Assembly: GCA_030372985.1 (NCBI GenBank)
Contig: JAUCQB010000031.1
Coordinates: forward strand, 1-64,000
Origin: Phycisphaerae bacterium
Lineage (GTDB): Bacteria; Planctomycetota; Phycisphaerae; UBA1845; PWPN01
DNA: 64,000 nt
Reading direction: 5' to 3'
The first letter of the stretch is position 1; every line of letters starts with the position of its first letter. This document shows positions 9,701 to 17,130 of this stretch, piece by piece. Under the pieces are notes generated by a model. That model was not told the origin of the DNA, ran no database searches, and saw nothing but the letters and a program-made list of their open reading frames with translations. Both the position numbers and the translations under genes were made by a program.

Positions 9701-10769
9701 TCGCGGATTCGGCGGTTTTGCGGGCTTCCGCCAGTTCTGCATCGAACTTCTTCTTTGCCCGGCTTTCCTCGGCCTCGCGCTTGCGGACCGACTCGGCCTG
9801 CTTCTCCTGCAGACGGTGCTGGAACTGCTCAGAGTACTGATCCAGCGCCATCCGGGCGTTCGCCAGGGTGGCCCGAATCGGCAGGTATGCTTCCCGAACG
9901 CGGGCGGCGGCCTTGGGCGCGACGAGCCTGACCACGCCGATGACGGCTGCGAGAGACAATCCAAGCGCCACCGGCCCGGTCACCGCGAATGACGGCCATC
10001 CGGACCAGTCGAGCAACTGCGGCAATGCGGCCAGCCCGACGGCAATGGCACACACCAGCATCGCCAGCAGGTAGAGCTTCGCGCCGCTCAGCAGACCGGG
10101 CCAGCTCAACTCAGCCAAAGCCGCAATCTGTTCCTGGGCCAGCTCGACCTGCTGCTGAAACGCAGCCTGCGGGTGGCCCGACCCTGGAAGCTGGCCGGGC
10201 GGGTCCTCGGTTTCCGCGAGGCGCATCTGACCATACTGGTACAGCAGCCAGTCCGCCTGTTCGCGAAGCGTCGTGACCACTGCCTCCTGACCGGGGAAAG
10301 ACTCCCTGAATTCCTTGAGGTCCCTGGTCACCTGTTCCCTGGTCGCCTGGGCAACGCTTTCGCTCAGCCACAGCTCGTGATCGAGCTTGCCTTGGGACCG
10401 TTGCTCGGCCTTGGTCAACTCGTGAGCGATTCGCGATCGCAGCGACGCGGTGTTGTCCTCGAGCGTGTGGAGATCCGAGGCGTGGAGCGAGTCGATCTGA
10501 CCAATCTGTTCCTCGTAGTGCCGCCGAGCGGTTTCGAGACGAGCCTGGAGATACCGATCGAGCTTGCTGCGTGCCTGGTCATACCGCTGCTGGGCCTTTC
10601 TGGATGCCGACTTGTACTTGTGCTCGAAGGGCGACTGGGCCGCCTGTACGGCCTCCACCGACAGGTCAATCCATTGACGCAGCGCGGCCCGCTGCAAGTC
10701 AAGATAGTCGGGTCCGCCGGACGACCCGTCAGGAGCATGTTCCTTGTCTTCCTGCGACATCGGCTGCAC
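6789..10769 (-). CDS. FtsK/SpoIIIE-family membrane ATPase of a type VII secretion-like operon (EssC/EccC-like)
   Basis: 1326 residues. Order of parts: a long N-terminal coiled coil (about 40-220); two membrane spans (about 232-252 and 262-284); a second coiled coil (about 300-430); a degenerate ATPase domain (about 500-720) without a proper Walker A; an intact FtsK domain with Walker A AGKTGSGKST (786-795, K793) and Walker B RTLLMVDEF (D894, E895); and a third degenerate domain (about 1075-1326) where LLMVGQRDEAAL replaces the P-loop. Two spans followed by three FtsK-like domains is the plan of EssC/EccC, the motor of type VII secretion, rather than of chromosome-pumping FtsK. There is no N-terminal FHA domain and no gamma DNA-binding domain. 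It is the last gene of the operon, 14 nt after a small WXG100-like gene. Export of the two small upstream proteins is inferred. Confidence 0.85.
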   Translation of the reverse strand: MQPMSQEDKEHAPDGSSGGPDYLDLQRAALRQWIDLSVEAVQAAQSPFEHKYKSASRKAQQRYDQARSKLDRYLQARLETARRHYEEQIGQIDSLHASDLHTLEDNTASLRSRIAHELTKAEQRSQGKLDHELWLSESVAQATREQVTRDLKEFRESFPGQEAVVTTLREQADWLLYQYGQMRLAETEDPPGQLPGSGHPQAAFQQQVELAQEQIAALAELSWPGLLSGAKLYLLAMLVCAIAVGLAALPQLLDWSGWPSFAVTGPVALGLSLAAVIGVVRLVAPKAAARVREAYLPIRATLANARMALDQYSEQFQHRLQEKQAESVRKREAEESRAKKKFDAELAEARKTAESAMKKADEAHTWLQREIEERYATNRQQADREWKPLIERLEQRLVRSTTAVRGRYEREMGACQAAYDRARADLEVRCRRGLDHIRAFLDRTAGLDPRALMDWSDPAWEQWRPTSRFSPVIRFGQIEIEMKRLSDDVLKLGDFAADHPANLRVPAVLTLPHHASLLVQTDQQGRDEAIAVLQAVMARLLTSLPPGRVRFTIIDPVGLGRNFAGFMHLADYQEALVDSRIWTEAAHVEQRLNDLTNHMENVIQKYLRNEFESIDAYNRQAGELAEPYRFLVVADFPAGFNEEAARRLSSIVSSGARCGVYTLIAHDIRQQPPIGVQVDDISARSITLVRESGRFVWQDEVCRQFPLTVDAPPAEATLTRLMHAVGNLARDANRVEVPFDTIAPPPDRIWSSSAAEELRIPVGRTGAVRIQELRLGRGVAQHALIAGKTGSGKSTLLHVMITNLALWYSPDEVELYLIDFKKGVEFKTYVTNDLPHARAVAIESDREFGLSVLRRIDAEMNRRGDLLRRAGVQDLPAYRQATGEKMPRTLLMVDEFQVFFSEDDKLAQDAAILLDRLVRQGRAFGIHVILGSQTLGGTSGLARSTIGQMAVRIALQCSDADSRLILDDENAAARLLSRPGEAIYNDAGGLMTGNSPFQTAWLADDRRDELLERVSRKAEETTVEREPLIVFEGNAPSDIAGNRLLSRLLAAPNWPVTSAAPQAWLGDAVAIKDPTSVAFRRQSGSNLLMVGQRDEAALAMMASAMVSLAAQQPPRSARFIILDGSPADAPWAGYLQRVASILPHATRIVEYRELGEAMNELSIELQRRQQGEVTAADASIYLIIYGLQRYRPLRRQEDEFSFARTDEDAPPDPGRQLSELLREGPHNGIHTLAWADTPVTLDRTFNRQSMREFDNRVLFQMSAADSSNLIDSPAANRLGLYRALLHSEELGLFEQFRPYAMLQSSWLEYVENRFRLMSSAAGHEIV

Positions 10770-10783
10770 TCCCGGCCGCCACC

Positions 10784-10996
10784 CTACTCGCAGTCCTGCC
10801 GTATCTGAACGACCACCGAACCCATGTGCGCCATCGCTTCCTGGGTGACTCTGACTTCGCGCAACAGCGAGTGAATGTACTGCTCCTCAAACTGCCTGGC
10901 GACCTCATCACGCCACAGGGCCCGCACCTCACCCCAGCGAGCGGCGAGGTCTTTTGAGGCCTTCCTCATGTTTGCCTGGCCGGTATGAAGACTCAT
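10784..10996 (-). CDS. Small WXG100-like helical protein (70 residues)
   Basis: The ATG at 10996 has a very strong ribosome site, AAAAGGAGGGGAAC, directly upstream and overlaps the stop of the preceding gene as ATGA, so translation is probably coupled. The frame also runs open upstream, but the longer version lacks such a site. The product is almost wholly helical: an Ala/Lys-rich first helix, the turn ALWRDEVARQFEEQY at about 25-39, then a second helix. W-R-D replaces the usual W-x-G turn of WXG100 (ESX/YukE) substrates, but the following x(5-6)F spacing is kept. At 70 residues it is shorter than the usual 95-100. Position between the coiled-coil gene and the FtsK-like ATPase supports a role as partner or substrate of that ATPase. 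Family membership is inferred. Confidence 0.7.
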   Translation of the reverse strand: MSLHTGQANMRKASKDLAARWGEVRALWRDEVARQFEEQYIHSLLREVRVTQEAMAHMGSVVVQIRQDCE

Positions 10997-12051
10997 GTTC
11001 CCCTCCTTTTGTCGGCAGATTGAGCCGGCGCGGGCCAGAGGATCGTATCGCGATCGTCGAGCAGGGCCTCCACCGTATCCGCCCGCAGGATCAGCAGCGT
11101 GCCAACCGGCAAGTCGAGAATCGGTGCCCATTGAGGCCCCTGGGCCAGGAGTTCCCCGATATGCACCGCCTGAAAGCGGTCCGGAGGGTCGCCTTCGACG
11201 GGCCCTGCATACCACCCGCTGTCTTCGGGTCCGGCCGGTTCGCTTCGCTCGAGGTAGAGATCTGACGCGGTTTCGCACCCGGCCGCGAAGACCAGTCGGG
11301 AACCGGGGGACGGCGCGGTGCGAGTGAGGTTGAGGCTCGTGATTCCGTCGCGATCGGCCTGACTGACGATGCGCCCGGCCAACGGCTGGGGAATCGACCC
11401 CGCCGGAGCCTGCTGCCGGATTTCGGCAGACGGGCTGAGCTTGCGCAGTTCGGCACAGGCGGCCTCACGCGATTCGGGCCAGGGACTGTCCAATAACTCG
11501 CCGAGGCCGCTGCTGCGTGCAACACTGGCAAAAGCGGCGTGAAGGTCCACCTCTTCCCCGCTTGCCGCCTTGAGCGAGACGTAGGATTCCAGCGACTCAA
11601 TCATGCGGTCAAGTCGTGCGATGGCTGCCGGCAGTTCGCTATCGACCATCCGACCGAGGGCCTGCACCTGCCCCTTGTACTCAAACACCTCTTCATCCAG
11701 GCGGCGATTCCACTTCTGCACATTGGCCAGTTTCGTCTCGGCCTCTTCCAGCCGTCGACGCGCCAGTTGCAGGGCCTTCTCTTCATCGACGCAGGAGTAA
11801 TGCCCGCCCAACGGCGTCTTGGTAAGCTTCTTCTGGTTCAGGGCGATCTTGGCCCGGGTGAGCAGTTCGCTGCGGCTGACGATCTGTGACTTCCAGTAGC
11901 GAAGCTGCTCGTTCTTCAGCCACAGGCCGACGCGCTGAATCTCGGAATCGGCCTCGAGCAGTCCCGTTCGCGCACTTTCGGCGAACAGACACAGCGCGAC
12001 GCGCAGGTCTTTCAGTCTCTCGATCGATTCCACCCGGGCGGCCTGGCTCAT
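10993..12051 (-). CDS. Coiled-coil protein of the FtsK/WXG100 operon, unknown function
   Basis: 352 residues, not recognised. The first half (about 1-170) is helical and rich in Glu, Arg, Lys and Leu, with coiled-coil character (EEKALQLARRRLEEAETKL). The second half (about 175-352) is Pro/Gly-rich and mixed, with short strand-like segments. There is no signal peptide and no membrane span. Its stop overlaps the start of the 70-residue gene by four bases (ATGA). About 140 bases separate it from the upstream 90-residue WXG100-like gene. It could be a chaperone, adaptor or structural component for the small helical proteins. No EssB, EccB, EccD or EsaA homologue is visible, so it may fill one of those roles. 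The start at 12051 has only a weak ribosome site. Confidence 0.75.
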   Translation of the reverse strand: MSQAARVESIERLKDLRVALCLFAESARTGLLEADSEIQRVGLWLKNEQLRYWKSQIVSRSELLTRAKIALNQKKLTKTPLGGHYSCVDEEKALQLARRRLEEAETKLANVQKWNRRLDEEVFEYKGQVQALGRMVDSELPAAIARLDRMIESLESYVSLKAASGEEVDLHAAFASVARSSGLGELLDSPWPESREAACAELRKLSPSAEIRQQAPAGSIPQPLAGRIVSQADRDGITSLNLTRTAPSPGSRLVFAAGCETASDLYLERSEPAGPEDSGWYAGPVEGDPPDRFQAVHIGELLAQGPQWAPILDLPVGTLLILRADTVEALLDDRDTILWPAPAQSADKRRGT

Positions 12052-12191
12052 CGGCAGGTCCAGTAAGCTGGGACTGGGGACTGGGGATTGGCGGCCGGCA
12101 CAGATGATGCACAGTGCCGGCGCCCCCGTCTTCTGTACATCTCGCTCATGATCGGCAATCCTCAGGTCCAGTGCCTCGACAACAGGCGGTT

Positions 12192-12464
12192 CTAATGCTG
12201 CTGCAGGTAATCCTCAATGTATCCGGCCTTTTTCAGGAGGAACGTCACATGGCGCTCCGACAGCTTGAGGAAGGCGTTGAGCACTCTCATGGTCTGCTCG
12301 AACTCTTCGGCGAACTTGCGCTGCTCCTGGTCCCGCCAGGTTTTCTCCAGGCTGAGCATTCGAGCATGCAGGCCGGCGATCAGGCTGTGAAGTTCCCCGT
12401 TGAAGCGATTGAGGTCCTGAGCGAATCGCCTCAGCTCGGACGGGTCCACATAAGCCTGGGCCAT
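12192..12464 (-). CDS. WXG100-like (YukE/EsxA-type) small protein
   Basis: 90 residues, close to the usual WXG100 length. The ATG at 12464 follows AAGGAG with good spacing and begins MAQAYVDPSELRRF, a typical WXG100 opening. Two long helices are joined by LEKTWRDQEQRKFAEEF at about 43-59, so the central W is present, followed by R-D instead of x-G, and the F of the second helix is kept. There is no signal peptide, as expected for type VII substrates. It is the first gene of a minus-strand operon that continues with a coiled-coil protein, a second WXG-like protein and an EssC-like ATPase. Secretion or dimerisation with the 70-residue protein is inference. Confidence 0.8.
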   Translation of the reverse strand: MAQAYVDPSELRRFAQDLNRFNGELHSLIAGLHARMLSLEKTWRDQEQRKFAEEFEQTMRVLNAFLKLSERHVTFLLKKAGYIEDYLQQH

Positions 12465-12544
12465 GAGCGTCTCCTTGCGTTGGTACCGGCCGATCAGCAC
12501 GGCGGGGAACCAGCCGGCGGCCCTCTTGCAGGCCTCAACTGATT

Positions 12545-12805
12545 TTATCCTGAAACCGGTCTGATTTCGACAGGGAACCTGCACAAGTGCCGGTGGCCAC
12601 AGGCCCGCCTGCCACGGCGGGCAACTGACGAGGGCCTTTCCTGTAATCGATTCTTGAAATGTGTGCGAAAACCGACAAAGCCGGTCGGTAGGGCACGGTC
12701 GAGGTCGCCGCAGCGACAGAGACCTGCCGTATTCTGCAGCCAGGACTTGGCCACGAGAGTGCTTACGTCCTCATCAAGATACAGGCGAATGAACAGGTGG
12801 CTCAT
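12545..12805 (-). pseudogene. Remnant of a DUF5615 PIN-like toxin gene (VapC type)
   Basis: The ATG at 12805 overlaps the TAA of the DUF433 gene by one base (TAATG), the usual coupling of DUF433/DUF5615 antitoxin-toxin pairs. The product starts MSHLFIRLYLDEDVSTLVAK, the hallmark first strand and DED acid cluster of DUF5615 PIN-like toxins. After residue 20 the expected Leu-rich helix and later acidic motifs are missing. The next 65 residues are Arg/Cys-rich and look like translated non-coding DNA. No continuation was found in the other frames. The toxin therefore seems truncated or overwritten while the antitoxin gene remains. Confidence 0.6.
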
Positions 12806-13083
12806 TATTCCTGAACCAACGGATCGATCAGATCGTCCGGCACGAGGTTGCGCTTGATGTACGCCTGGATCTGGTCCTGGTGGTCGCTGTAATAGCTGAG
12901 GGCATCAAAGACCTGAGCCAATGTGAGGTGAGGGAGCTGCGTCGGTATTTCCTCCGGCGAGAGCCCCATGCGCCAGAGTTCTACGATCGCCCTGACCGAC
13001 GTTCGTGTGCCTTTGATGATCGGCTCGCCGCTCAGAATCTGCTCGTCTGAGACAATGTAGCGATGTCCTGTTCCAATCGTCAC
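12805..13083 (-). CDS. DUF433 antitoxin-like protein
   Basis: About 92 residues from the GTG at 13083; a TTG at 13134 would add 17 residues. The core SGEPIIKGTRTSVRAIVELWRMG, followed by SPEEIPTQLPHLTLAQVFDALSYYSDH, is a textbook DUF433 domain, a helix-turn-helix-like fold used by antitoxins paired with PIN-like toxins. The later start is preferred because a TGCTATACT extended -10 box lies at 13134-13142 and would start transcription downstream of the TTG; GAGG precedes the GTG. In family terms it should repress its own promoter and neutralise a toxin, but the adjacent toxin gene is a remnant. It is divergent from uvrC. Confidence 0.8.
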   Translation of the reverse strand: MTIGTGHRYIVSDEQILSGEPIIKGTRTSVRAIVELWRMGLSPEEIPTQLPHLTLAQVFDALSYYSDHQDQIQAYIKRNLVPDDLIDPLVQE

Positions 13084-13133
13084 CCGTCTGGCCCTCGGCT
13101 TTGCTGCATCTGGGTCCGCATACCGGTACTTCA

Positions 13134-13142
13134 AGTATAGCA
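13134..13142 (-). promoter_or_regulatory. Extended -10 promoter for the DUF433 gene
   Basis: TGC-TATACT reads on the minus strand, a match to TGnTATAAT with one mismatch. No good -35 is present. Transcription would begin near 13127, after the TTG at 13134. Confidence 0.5.
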
Positions 13143-13211
13143 GACTCCGGTGGGCTTTGCTACTGTGTTCATACCCGCTGGCGGAGCAGAAGTCTCATCA
13201 AATGCGGGCCA

Positions 13212-13220
13212 TGATATAAT
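13212..13220 (+). promoter_or_regulatory. Extended -10 promoter for uvrC, suggesting a leaderless mRNA
   Basis: TGA-TATAAT is a perfect extended -10. The predicted transcription start (about 13227) lies only about 2 bases before the ATG at 13229, and there is no Shine-Dalgarno sequence, so the mRNA may be leaderless. No clear -35 box is seen, as is usual for extended -10 promoters. Confidence 0.55.
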
Positions 13221-13228
13221 GTCGCGTC

Positions 13229-14701
13229 ATGGTTGCCGAACCGCCAGAAGGAGAAACGCCCAGAAAGTCGACGGATGAGCCGTCGCCCGCGCTGTCGGCC
13301 GACCCGCGCGAGGCCATGCTGAACAAAACCCGCCACCTGCCCAAGACGCCCGGGGTGTATCTGTTCAAGGACGCGCAGGGCCGGGTGCTCTACGTGGGAA
13401 AGGCCAAGGACCTTCGCAGCCGCGTCAGCAGTTACTTTCAGAACTCGACCGACCTGCTGGCCACGCGAGGACCGGAGATTGCCCACATGGCCTCGCTGGC
13501 GGTGGACCTGGACTTTCTCGATTGCGAGACGGAGGTTGACGCCCTTCTGCAAGAGAACCGGCTGATCAAGGACATCCAGCCGCCGTATAACGAGCGACTT
13601 CGCGACGATAAGACCTTTCCGTACCTTGAGATCACGACCTCCGACGACTTTCCCGGCGTTTACGTCACGCGCAAACCGCGAATCAAGGGCAGCAAGCTGT
13701 TCGGGCCGTTCACCAACGCCGCCGGGGTTCGCGACGCGGTCAACGCACTTCAAAAGGTGTTCAGGTTCAGAACCTGTGAACTGGAGATCGTCGACGGCGA
13801 TGAGCGGCGGCGATATTTTCGCCCATGCCTGCTGCATTCCATCAGCCGCTGCACCGCCCCCTGCGCCGACCGCATCTCGAAGGAGGAATACCGGAAGGAC
13901 ATCGATCGGCTCAAGAAGTTTCTGGCGTCCAAGCGGAGCGTCGTGCTGCGGCAGTTGAACCGCGAGATGGAGCAGGCCGCCGCACGCCGGGAGTACGAGA
14001 CGGCCGCCAGGCTGCGAGACGAGATCAAGGCTCTCGAAGCCCTCTCGCTGTCGGGTGATCCGCATGCGGACGTGCAGCCGGAGGTGTTCTACATCGACCC
14101 GGCCGAGGGGTTGGCCAGGCTGGGTGAGATCCTGGACCTCGACCGGTCTCCACGGTCCATCGAAGGGATCGACATCGCCAACCTCCACGGGGGGGAGTCC
14201 TGCGGTTCGCTGGTCTGTTTGATCGACGGGAAGCCGTTCAAGAACGGCTACAAGCGTTTCCGGATCCAGACGGTCGAGGGCATCAACGACTACGCGATGA
14301 TCCGGGAGGTGATCCTGAGGCGGTACCGGCACGCGGCCGAAGGGGAGGAGCTGTATCCGGACGTCATCCTGATCGACGGCGGCCTCGGGCAGCTCCACGC
14401 CGCCCTCAGCGCTTTTGACGAGATGAATGTCCGCCCGCCCATGGTCATCTCCCTGGCCAAGCGGGAGGAGGAAATCTACATCCAGGCCCGCAGCAAGCCG
14501 GTTCGCCTCGCACGTAACCATCCGGCCCTGCGCCTCTTACAGCAGGTCCGCGATGAGGCCCACCGCTTTGCGCAGCACTACCACCACCTCCTGCGGCGGA
14601 AGAAAACCTTCGACGAGGACGTAGCGGCCGGACGCAAGCCGCCCAGAACCATCTCGGCAACCAGACGGCGTCCGGGAAAAGCGGGCGAGTCCGGGCGATA
14701 A
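13229..14701 (+). CDS. uvrC: Excinuclease ABC subunit C, short form lacking the C-terminal HhH domain
   Basis: 490 residues; the usual length is about 600. UvrC makes the 3' and 5' incisions in nucleotide excision repair with UvrA and UvrB. The GIY-YIG domain is complete (PGVYLFK at 41, LYVGKAKDLRSR at 54, the Glu in ETEVDALLQENRLI). The UVR motif for UvrB contact is at about 245-280, and four cysteines lie near 205-222. The RNase H-like 5' nuclease keeps its acids in GIDIANLHGG and LIDGGLGQ and the late DEAHRFA. After RRKKTF the normal tandem helix-hairpin-helix (IPGIG) is absent and a basic 30-residue tail follows. The gene is isolated and divergent from the DUF433 gene. Confidence 0.93.
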   Translation: MVAEPPEGETPRKSTDEPSPALSADPREAMLNKTRHLPKTPGVYLFKDAQGRVLYVGKAKDLRSRVSSYFQNSTDLLATRGPEIAHMASLAVDLDFLDCETEVDALLQENRLIKDIQPPYNERLRDDKTFPYLEITTSDDFPGVYVTRKPRIKGSKLFGPFTNAAGVRDAVNALQKVFRFRTCELEIVDGDERRRYFRPCLLHSISRCTAPCADRISKEEYRKDIDRLKKFLASKRSVVLRQLNREMEQAAARREYETAARLRDEIKALEALSLSGDPHADVQPEVFYIDPAEGLARLGEILDLDRSPRSIEGIDIANLHGGESCGSLVCLIDGKPFKNGYKRFRIQTVEGINDYAMIREVILRRYRHAAEGEELYPDVILIDGGLGQLHAALSAFDEMNVRPPMVISLAKREEEIYIQARSKPVRLARNHPALRLLQQVRDEAHRFAQHYHHLLRRKKTFDEDVAAGRKPPRTISATRRRPGKAGESGR

Positions 14702-14965
14702 GCGGCGTTTGTCTGCCGGCCCTCCTCGGTCGCCCGGCGTCCGGAAACGCGTGACACGGGCGAGGAGTCGGAAACCTTCCCTCCGGCAGGTCAGAATGAA
14801 CAATTCTTCGTCTAAGCCGTCTGAATATTGTGACGATTACCTTGCGTTGGGGCGTGTTCCATCATAGGATTCAGTGGACTGCGGCCAGGGCCGTGCATAT
14901 CAGGCGTTTGGCTGGCATAAAGGGGTAATCTGGTGGCTGCGCCCAGTAATCGGGAGGCCTGCACG
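14702..14965. other. Intergenic region
   Basis: 264 bases between uvrC and the repeat protein. No gene, repeat or clear terminator was recognised. Its last part would hold the promoter of the downstream gene. Confidence 0.3.
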
Positions 14966-17130
14966 ATGTGTGTCTTTTCGCCGGCATGGGGGTGGTCGGC
15001 AGGGACCGATAAGCGCCTGACGACCGGCCTGGCGGCTGTGATCGTCGCGGCGTCGCTGCTGCTCTGCTCGTCGAACGCCCTGGCTGAATGCGCATTCGAT
15101 TGGAGGCCGGGGGAATCTCTGCAAGGTTTAAGTTATGAAGGCTATGCCATGGCCGTCTACGACGACGGCGACGGCCCGGCCTTGTACGTCGCCGGCGGCT
15201 TTGAAACGGCCGGCGGAGCCAAGGTCTGTGGTATTGCCTGTTGGGACGGCCGCTACTGGTCGCCCGTCGGGGGCGGTGTCAGCAAGCCTTCGGGGTGCGG
15301 TCAAGTCAAAGCCTTGCTGGTCCATGACGGCGAGCTGGTCGCGGGCGGTTCGTTTGCCACGGCCGGCAACACAGCAGCAGCCAATATCGCTCGCTGGAAC
15401 GGCACTCGCTGGGCTCCGCTGGGCGAGGGCACGGATTTCGATGTCCTGGCGCTGGCCGTTTATGAAGGTGATCTGATCGCCGCAGGGAATTTCAATGCGG
15501 CTGGCGGCGTGGCCGCCAACCGGATCGCCCGGTGGAACGGCGAATCATGGTCGCCGCTGGGCTCAGGGCTGAATGACGCGGTCGGAACCCTGCACGTTCA
15601 CGGCGGGGAGCTGATCGCCGGCGGGCGATTCACCGTGGCCGGCGGGGTGAAGGCCAACCAGATCGCTCGATGGGATGGCTATGAATGGCTGTCCCTGGGA
15701 GGCGGGGTGACGGCCGGGTCAAACCCCAACGTCAGCGCCTTCCTCAGCTACGGAGACAACCTGCTCGTGGGCGGATTCTTCGCCGCGGTTGGCGGGGTCC
15801 CCTGCAAGAACATCGCCATGTGGGATGGGGTCACGTGGGCGCCGGTCGGCGAAGGAACAGATGCGTCGGTCCTGGACTTGACGCTGTACAACGGCGAAGT
15901 GATTGCCGGTGGCTTCTTCGAAAAGGCCGGCGGAAAACCGGCCCGCCATATCGCCCGATGGGACGGCGAGAAGTGGAATCCGTTGGCCGGCGGGCTTCTG
16001 GGCTATGTGATCGCCCTCACGGTCTGTGGAGACGATCTGATCGCAACCGGCTCGGGCACGGTCGCGGGCGGTATTCGGGCTGACAACATCGCCCGGTGGG
16101 ATGGAACCCGGTGGCTCCCGCTCGGAGCAGCGATGGATCACAACCTCTACGCGTTTGCCGACTACAACGGCGAACTCGCTGCGGGCGGAGAGTTTACGTA
16201 CATCAACGGCGAGAGATGCAACAGCATCGCACGATGGGACGGCGAAGCATGGGTCCGCATGGGAGAGGGTGTTAGCGGGGGGAAGGATGCAACCCAGGTC
16301 AGGGCTTTGACCGTCTACAAGGGCGAGCTGATCGCAGGCGGCAACTTCAGCAAGGCCGGCGAGACAAGCGCCAGGAACGTGGCACGCTGGAACGGCAACT
16401 CGTGGGCGCCGCTCGGACAGGGCTTTAATGGGCAGGTCCGCGCCCTCATCATCTGCAAGGGCGAACTCATCGCCGGAGGCACATTCACTCGCTCGGGCGG
16501 GACCACTCTGAACGGCATCGCTCGCTGGGATGGCGAGGCGTGGACGCCACTGGGCAGCGGCGTCAGCGGGACCTGGAGCCCGGGCGTCTACTGTCTGGCG
16601 GTGTTCGGGGGAGACCTTTACGCGGGCGGCCTGTTCTTGAAGGCCGGCGATGAGACCGTCAACCACGTCGCCCGATGGGATGGGGCCGGATGGCACTCGC
16701 TTGCCGGAGGGATGACCGGATCGGGATACCCGGAGGTCCCGGTTGCGGCCCTGGCGGTCTTCAACAACGAGCTGATTGCCGGCGGCCTGTCCACCGCCGC
16801 AGGCGGCACCCCTGCGGCCGGCATAGCCAGATGGGACGGCACGGAATGGGCCGCCATGGAAGGCGAAACCGCCGGGGGGCCGCGTCAGGTGCACAGCCTT
16901 ACGGTCTATAACGGCCAACTGATGGTCGGCGGATCGTTCCCCAGCCAGGGGCTGCTGTCGGCGGACAGCCTGGGCCGCTGGGACGGGACAGAGTGGAGCC
17001 CGGTCGGCCGGGGAATCGCAATGGGCTCAGTGTATGCGATGGCAGTCCACAAGGGCGAGCTGTTCGGCGGCGGTTCCTTCCTGGCGGCCGGAGGCAAGAC
17101 CTCGGCCCGGTTTGCCCGCTGGGCACCGGT
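14966..17130 (+). repeat. Fourteen coding repeats (propeller blades)
   Basis: The repeated core IARWDGxxWxPLGxG, preceded by ELIAGGxFxxAGG, occurs 14 times at roughly 135-180 base intervals. Copies have diverged, so this is an old duplication series rather than a recent tandem array. Confidence 0.8.

Noticed and set aside
13169-14521. 450-codon minus-strand open frame
   Set aside because: It is antisense to uvrC, whose motifs are complete.
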